Positions 56,599 to 64,000 of a stretch of DNA of 64,000 bases are shown piece by piece. A program made the translations under genes and the position numbers. How positions within the stretch are numbered: position 1 is the first letter of the stretch; the number at the start of each line of letters is the position of its first letter. The stretch spans positions 2,232,001-2,296,000 of the forward strand of contig JAXQJY010000030.1 of assembly GCA_037042185.1 (NCBI GenBank), read 5' to 3'. The notes beneath the pieces are model-generated. The model did no database searches, was not told where the DNA came from, and was given only the letters and a program-made list of their open reading frames with translations. This stretch comes from Sordariomycetes sp. S80-01Y. Its lineage: Eukaryota; Ascomycota; Sordariomycetes.

Positions 56599-59500
56599 GT
56601 CTTTAGCTCAGCTATACACCTTAATTATTTGTATTACCTTGAATTCGAGGTTTCGCTCCAACGAGATCATATGCACAAGAGCAGTCAGTTTTCTGCTGCG
56701 AAACGCAAATGCCGCCGGGGGTTTGAAAATTTGAATTGCACATATCCTAATGATGCTGTGGTAATAAGCAAGTTATCTTATATTTCTCACTTTCTGGTAT
56801 GGTATCGTAGAGAGAGAGGATCACGGGACTTGGGCAGTACCTCTCTAGTAAAAATGGCGAGGTCTCTGTAAGAACTGCCTGTCTGAACGTGTCTTAAATT
56901 CTTAGTATACTACTAACTGCACTTCTAACCCAATTGTCGCCACTACTACGCCATGAGCACAAGACTTCACAGACCTAGCCTAGATCATCCAGCAAGTGGT
57001 CTTAGTATTGCTTGCTCACCTTAGCAAGTGTATGCCGTAGTGATGAGGACAATGACAACGATTGTAATGTAATCGCAGTTTAATGTGCTTACAGGGAATC
57101 GCTACCATAAGGCCAGTTACTTCTCCCTTGGCAGACCTAGCCGGAGATTATTTGATAAATGAGGAAGTCGTATATCGCTTGAATAGGGCTGTTCAAGCTT
57201 CTTTATCATCACCAGAAACTTTGGTTTTCTTGAATGGGAGTTCAAGTACCCGTCCCTGTGGGGGATTTACTAGAAGTCCGAAGTTATGGGAACTCTTTTC
57301 CCTGTCTCTAACCTAAAGTATAGTGATACTAGGGAATAATAGAAAAAAGACATATTAATACAGAACGCCTATAGGAATTGTATTTCATACATACAGATTT
57401 AACCAGATCCAGAGTCTAGATATACCATGTGGATAACGATATTAAACCACGGTATAGCTACGTAGGTTTCCATTATAGGTGTAGAAAATGGGGAGTTAAA
57501 ATCGCACAGATGTGTATCTTCGCGCGACGTTCAACGAATAAGACATTCCGTAGCTATTTGTGCTCACCTAAATATGTTTAAGCTATGAGCAAAGATAAGT
57601 CCTCTATCCCTCCGCCCTAAAGGTACCAAGATATCCTGAATTTTTTTTCGTCATTGTCGTTTTTTGGCATATAAAATCAACACGTATATAATATTGAGTT
57701 CAGTACTTATGCGTTTCCATGGGCGGTTTACCGCACCATGCTACTAAGGGATTTATAATTTATTCATGCTATTCACAATAGGGAGTCTTGCTACAAATTA
57801 GGCACCGGGTCGGGGTATTAGTTATCTAAAGCTCTTTAGCTTTTCAACTGCTAGTGAATTAACCCTACTTTGACTTTTCTGATACTAAATAACTACTATA
57901 GCGACTACCATAGCGTGATGAGGATTTTCATTTTATGTATGTTTGTGCAATGAATAAAATACGAAAATAATGGCGAAATATACCCCGCAATAGTGGCGAA
58001 AAGTCTTCTAATCTCGTTGAATCGGGTATGTTCTGTGATTAGATCTATTTCAGCCCCTAAGGTACGTGCGCAAGCAAATTGACTTTTCCCCTTATCAAAA
58101 TATGTTAGCTAGCTTTTAGCGTTATAAGACTACACCAAAAAAAAAGTTTATTAATTATCCTGTAACTTAATAACTGGTGTGCGGCTCTCAATAGAATAGC
58201 GACTGGTTACTAGCGGTATAAGATTGTTACATTTATAGCAAAAGTTCTGGGATTTAGTACTAAGACTAAATACACAGAAAATAACCCGCATATGATGCGT
58301 AAATTCCAAATTCTGTGGATAAGATTACAGTAGATTTGTATATATCTTGAGATTGGTTCTTGTACTCTGAAGTGACTGCGTAGCCCAATGAGATCGATAT
58401 GAAATCTTGTCATTTCTTCTGGAACCCTCAAATGCACGATGTTCAAAATGAACGAAACTAGTAACATTAAATGGTAAGGCGGGAACTGCTAGAGTATTAT
58501 TAGTTGTTTTTCAATTCTAACCTTTAGCCTATGGAAATAGCTAAACTTCAAGTCGAATCACAATTTTCTTTCAATTAGACAGAAACCGTCGTGAGAAACG
58601 CCATGATCGAATTATCATGTTGTGGCTGGAAAATTGAGAGTATTCGGTCTTAGCAGGCTTTGGTCCTAAATGGTGAGGTAATTGACGGCATGAAGACTTA
58701 CGGCATTACAGTAATAATATGATCTGAACCTAGATCTAGTAGGGAAGTAAGAGCGGGAGTCAATCGTATAATATTCAACTAAGATATCTGCCTTTTGTCG
58801 TTCAAAGAAAACACCCACCCAAACTACATCGTATGCATTGTGCCGAGGAAAAGCGGGCCAGAGACTAGATCGCCGCTATACTCTATGCGTGGTAAATACA
58901 ATAACATGCTCAGTGCAACGCATATGGCGCTATAATTTAGGTATAGCCTTTAAGCAAACTACTTTGAGTGTGATATAGGCATTGGTCATCACGATCAGCT
59001 TATGCGCGTGGAAGCAACATATAACCATATTTGAACAGTTTATACAGACACAAAAAGATCCCAGCAATACGAATAGAATCATCTCTATACACCCGCAGTG
59101 ATACGAAGCATCTGATTGCTCGAGATCTATATCTTTGGGTCTAGATAATTGCTTTGCACTTGCCCACAACGACGGCAACGGACACATTTACAGGAACCTG
59201 GCGGAGCCCAGCCAATGGCACGAGACTGGCCCACATCTGAACTAGCACTATACTAGGATGCACGGAAACCTGCCACCGAAATGGTAGCGCTGAGGTTCTT
59301 CTATAGTTTCACCTAAAGTTGGTACAGCTAGAGGCTCTACAACGCGGTACGAAGTAGATAACAGCAGACTGTCAACATCGCATTCAACCGATGCAGTAGA
59401 GCTATATTTGGAAAGACGCTGCGAAATTCATCAACTGATATTCCTAATACGATATTCGCTCTATACCCTGGAAGCACGGGGGGGCCACCTTGTTGCCTCC

Positions 59501-60824
59501 CATTTATACAGCTATGGGCTTCCATCCATAACTGAGACCGAAATGGGAAAAGCATCTCCAGATACAAACTTTACACTTACCTCGACATTCCTATTTCAGA
59601 TATCGTGTACATTCTATCAGTAGATTCATAACGATCAGCTATTTCATTACTTGTACTGTCTCCGGAAAGACCTCGCTCTTGTAGATATCACCTGTGAACT
59701 CTTTTTAGTGAGAAATATTATTGTAAAGCCTGTTAGCATATATCTGCAGGTATGTTCAAGTCTACTTTTCGCCTCCTGTGTTATTGAAACGTGGAGTTAA
59801 TCGCAACTTCAACGGCAAAAATTCGTGTGAAGCTATTCAGGTCTTCAAAGTCCCCTACTACAGCGACTTTGTAGAGCTGGTCACTTAATCGAGCCACTGC
59901 TGGATGAATCTTGAATCATCTCTCTAAAGAAGCTGGTCTATTCAAACTTTGCTACGGATGGAAATGGTGTCATAATATCCAGGCATAACTGCACTGATCA
60001 GCCGACGAGACGTACGAATTGGCTTAATAGAATGCTCTGCTTTGTTCAGTATCCAATAAACATGCGTGGAGTGCTTCTTTCAGTAGCGTAAACGAGTGGT
60101 CTGTTCGGTCTTTTGCCCTCACTCCATCAGTCAATGGATCCCTGAAAATCATGATAAGCGGCAGTCTTTGAAACCAAGAATGTGATCTCTGAGGCCCAGA
60201 CGTGTATAGTAACCGTATTTTGTCTGTTTCAACGAGGTGCTGTTGTGTTTTGGGAGAGTATCAAGAAGCTTTTCATAGGCTTGCGTTCTCCTAGGTTATG
60301 CCGTAGATGATACTCATTTTTATACTTGTCTGCTCACCCACTGTATATATTGGTGCCAAACTTAGGATCAACGACTACAAAAGAGCGAGGACTTTATAAC
60401 ACAGCTGTGCCAAAATTCATTCCTCAGCTTCTTTCGATTTTGAGGCTCAAAAGGTGTATCTGTTATCCGGCTGGACATGGGAGCTTAACATTGAGAAAAC
60501 CAATGCATAATGACATGTTTAATAGGGACTAAGTCGTACAGCCATGACTACATTCACCTTAGGCTGCCATTTTCTGATGAAATTTATATCCTTTGAGTCA
60601 TTGAGAACCGCCCCATATTGACGTGTACGCTTACCCATACACAGCCATGAAGCTACTGTACACGAAATTAGTTAATTGCGAGCCCAAAGCCGTGAAAAGA
60701 TCGACCCCAAAATCTAGTAGGCGAGATTTACTTTCAGCACCTAGAGTATCACCATTTATACGATGCTCGGCTCCCTCTTATAATGCGAGCTCTGACCAGG
60801 ACTGCACATATCTGAGCCACGGCT

Positions 60825-60923
60825 TGAAACCACTGAAGACGGTGATGCAGGCCTAATAATCTCATAACTATGCTGACTCCATATGAGATTATTAGGCTTG
60901 CATCACCGCCTTCAGTGATTTCA
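60825..60923. repeat. Large near-perfect hairpin, 42-bp arms
   Basis: Arms 60825-60866 and 60882-60923 are inverted copies matching at 39 of 42 positions, separated by 15 bases. All three differences are transitions. As RNA it would fold into a long stem. No coding ORF is associated; the element may be a foldback or MITE remnant. Confidence 0.85.
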
Positions 60924-62509
60924 GGGCGGAAGTGTGTGTTTTACTACTGATGTCTGTTCTATGTGCAAATCTCGCTTCCTCGCCGTGAAGACCTTGTATT
61001 ATGGATGCTTCGAATAACTGTCGATAATTGAGAGAAAAGCTTCAAACCATACTATATCGGGTATACCGGTTAAAGGCGAGTTTGCTGTCTATGTGTGACT
61101 GTAGATGGTAGGCCAGCTATTACCTTTTCTAGGCTTGGTAGCTTGTACACAAAGTACTGGACAAGCTTCAAAATATCCATTGACAAAGTGAAATTAATGA
61201 CTCCCTGTGCTGATCATTTGCGTAGCAAAATGCGATGCCGTTACTATTTTTCTCCGTCTCTTAGAGCCAGTATGTGTTTGCTGGGTCGGTGGAATGTATA
61301 TCTTTTGGTGTATTGTGAGAAAGATGTTCCCTAACCTTGAGGCTTGATAGCGAGCTTTCCGACCGACACAGTAAGTAGCGTTTAATTTTATTTTCTCGTC
61401 AACTGTCTAACTGAGCGTCTTTATGCTGTGTATCCGTACTTGTGATTAAATTGACGTGTAGTGATTAATCGGATTATAGAACTACCTACGTGTCTCTTAT
61501 TACATAATACCACGATCGTGTGTGGAAGGCCAAAATGGCCCCTCCGTGCGTCGTAGATATCGGACGAGAGATACCTCTTATAACTGCGGGTTTCTTGTTT
61601 TTTACCAGCAATCTTGCGTGTACTGACCACAAATGTTATACAAGTATAAGCTCACGGTGTGAGTTTTAGTAGCACACATAAGATAGAAATAGCATGACTT
61701 GAACAGCTAAGTAGACAAAGCAAGTTATACTTTATTGAGGTGGAATTTATAAGTGGCGGCGGTTACAGCCCCTAAAACTTGATTTAGCATTGTTGCATGT
61801 TAGACACACTTCAGATTTGACTGGAATAATGAATAAGTAGGATATAAATGTGCTTAATATAGTACTCTTGAGGTAGCTAGTATTCTATGTCACATTTAAT
61901 ATCCGACACTCTGTGACCCAACGTAATATTTGACACTATGGGTAGAAATATGCTGGCTCGAGGCTGTGACACTTTGCCTATGGATATTTCGCCATATAAA
62001 GCTAAGCGCCGCGCCGCTCTCAACAAGAAACCGTGTTAACAATGCTATATCTAGATTTAATAAATTTATAATTTCTAGTATGATTGCGACACTATGAGCC
62101 CATATTCCACCCAGTTCTGATAGCAGACCTACGTGCAAATTCGGAGTGACCGTCTTTACTAATATATAAGGAAGACCAGTATATGAATTACCTAGCACTC
62201 GTTACTATAAAAGCTCGTCTGTAGTTGGAGCTAGTTCCCCATATGTTTAGTGCGAAAAGATTGTGTGATATCATAGGAGTCATATCTTCTTAATTAAAGT
62301 CTTGTTCGATTTGGAATATTGTTTTAATTACTGATTTATATTATACTTCTTAGATTATATCAGATATCAATAGCCGTAACGAAGTCTATGTTCCGTCATT
62401 AGCTGTAGTATGTCTAGTCGTTAAAGTGCCCAAATCTCAGTTTCACTTGTATGATCCAGCCCATGATACTTATTATCTATATTTATTATCTTTGTTCTAC
62501 CGTATTATA

Positions 62510-62628
62510 TTGTCAGGACCCGACTTGCTGGAAAATGTGAAGAGTTATAACTAAATATAGACCCGCTGCTGGGTCGCAGCGTAGTAGAGGGATAGTAGCT
62601 AGGGGGCAACTGGTCACTCAGTCGATAG
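62510..62628 (+). repeat. Dispersed repeat fragment, copy 2 (LTR-type fossil)
   Basis: Direct-orientation partner of 55979-56092, about 6.5 kb away. It begins TTGTCAGGACCCGAC. The distance would fit the two LTRs of one element, but no capsid or polymerase remains were recognised between them, so two independent fragments are equally possible. Old. Confidence 0.5.
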
Positions 62629-64000
62629 AGGCTTTCTATTCCCGCGTTCGCCCGCTCGAGAGACACGCCTAAATTTGTTAGTGACTAGATCATGTTCTTC
62701 CTTCTCATAGTAATTTATACCAGATGTATATATATATATTGGGTACGTAAATCGCTACTATTCATTTTTCAGTCTCGTGAGATCAAAAATGTCAAGGGGA
62801 GGTTCAGGGAGATCACATTGACCAAACCATAGCAACTTGATACCACAAGGGATTACGATCATTTCACGCCAATGGCAAACGAAACAATCTTTCCCCCTTG
62901 ACCGATCGATAATCAACGCAAAAACAATATTAATCCAGGAATCAGCACGAAAAAAATGCTGAACTGTGGGTGAAGTTGAAATAACAGGGATGTTCAAGAC
63001 GCCACAACTAGAAAGCCTCAAGCGGGGTTATATTCAGCATATTCCTATACAGATTTTGTTTAAGTGAAAGTGACTTGTGTCGATTCGAAAGCCCCTCAAA
63101 TAGGCTCTTCCGCGATATCACATATTCCATAGATTAAAGGCTCTAAGTGATAGCGCATGATCAAGCGTAATAGAGCATATAGAAGTAGTTCAGATCTAGG
63201 GCAAAGTAATGGCTTTCGTACATTTACTTTATAGTTTCGAGGCTTTATCAGAGAAACACTCACACCCAACACTCGTATAGCTCAAATACGAACCCGTTGT
63301 ACAGCCCCAAGGAATGAAAATGAAAAATGGCTCGCTTGTACCCTAAAGCTTACTGGAACTGTTTGCACCTGGCCAAAAAGTTATACTATGCGAGTCCCCG
63401 TTTACTCATTATTGTCTATGTGTCAACAAGTATGACTTGCCATTCTTTAGGTGTAACCCAAATGCCGCGCCCAGAACAGCAATCCATAGACCTAGTAGAT
63501 ACTTAGCAGAGGCTCGTAACCCTCTCTCTCTCATTGTTTGCAGTAAGCCGCGAGTACCAACTGTTCCTCACATAATTCCATCCCTGTGAGTGAATAATAC
63601 AGGAAAATTTAGATCATGATATTCTAGTAGAGATCGTACATTATAGTGCCTTGTCCATGTACAGGCCTGCTCTGCTCTTAGAGATGGTAGAAATTACCCT
63701 GCAACAAGTCATCAAATCTATACTATGCAGACCCTTCTGGAATAAAACGTTGCCTCAAAGAAGAGAATAGTCAGACCAAAAGTAAATGCCGGGGCGGTGT
63801 AGAGCCCACATAAAATCTGAAAATATATACATTCTGGTTGTGAGCTTCTCTTGAACGAAAACGATATTTGCCTAGAAGTGTTAACTAACCTAGATTCGTC
63901 TTGATACGCGCAATCAGTTTTCCAGTTCAGAAGATAGGGTGAAGCAGTACTGCATACCCGTTCCTACAAATCTGCCCGGTAGCGTTTTATGTTGCTGGCG

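Larger units (their letters stand above)
53941..64000. other. AT-rich compartment without intact genes
   Basis: About 10 kb of AT-rich sequence with frequent TAATAAT, TATATA and TTAATA runs. No ORF over 182 codons exists and none has recognisable domains. Repeat fragments, a minisatellite and a hairpin are listed separately. On the minus strand, 54633-55181 has fragments that look slightly coding-like but match nothing I know. The composition resembles AT-rich isochores formed in ascomycetes by repeat-induced point mutation of transposons; this is inference. Confidence 0.6.

Noticed and set aside
1-64000. CRISPR arrays, operons or ribosome-binding sites
   Set aside because: The sequence is eukaryotic with spliceosomal introns; no regularly spaced repeats were found.

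Overview
The window looks like nuclear chromosomal DNA of a filamentous ascomycete, most likely a Sordariomycete. The evidence is compact genes with short introns (about 45-75 nt, GTANGT-type donors, CTAAC/CTGAC branch sites), many divergent or convergent pairs with short spacers, and protein families typical of Pezizomycotina. Placement below that level is inference. All exon structures were worked out by eye from splice signals, reading frame and family resemblance.

The window has two compartments. Positions 1 to about 52.4 kb are gene-rich, GC-balanced and mostly housekeeping. In order: the C-terminal part of a Zn2Cys6-type transcription factor; a 3.5-kb gap; a HEI10/CCNB1IP1-like meiotic RING protein; an unknown ORF; YND1 apyrase; Hikeshi/OPI10; a YJR142W-type Nudix hydrolase; RPB8; ELP4; tRNA-splicing endonuclease SEN34; an Asi-type multispan RING ligase; exosome subunit MTR3; a probable small unknown gene; Golgi mannosyltransferase ANP1; the ARF-GEF GEA1/2; FIG4 phosphatase; TTI2; the CCA-adding enzyme; a small conserved protein; SYF1; V-ATPase subunit D (VMA8); and a U1A/U2B''-type snRNP protein.

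After a 2-kb gap comes the most distinctive gene (47173-52340), a 1688-aa adenylation-thiolation protein followed by three pairs of membrane segments, each leading to a left-handed beta-helix (hexapeptide) domain. This is the architecture of epsilon-poly-L-lysine synthetase (Pls) and its fungal counterparts, so the gene probably makes a homo-poly(amino acid) or related isopeptide. The product cannot be read from sequence.

From about 53.9 kb to the end the DNA turns AT-rich and has no convincing intact gene. It holds a 14-bp minisatellite, old LTR-type repeat fragments, a near-perfect 42-bp-arm hairpin and short random ORFs, which resembles an AT-rich isochore of decayed repeats. Several genes are linked by theme: early secretory and Golgi or endolysosomal membrane function (YND1, ANP1, GEA, FIG4, VMA8) and RNA processing (RPB8, ELP4, SEN34, MTR3, CCA1, SYF1, U1A). 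Adjacency in this kind of genome does not by itself imply co-regulation.
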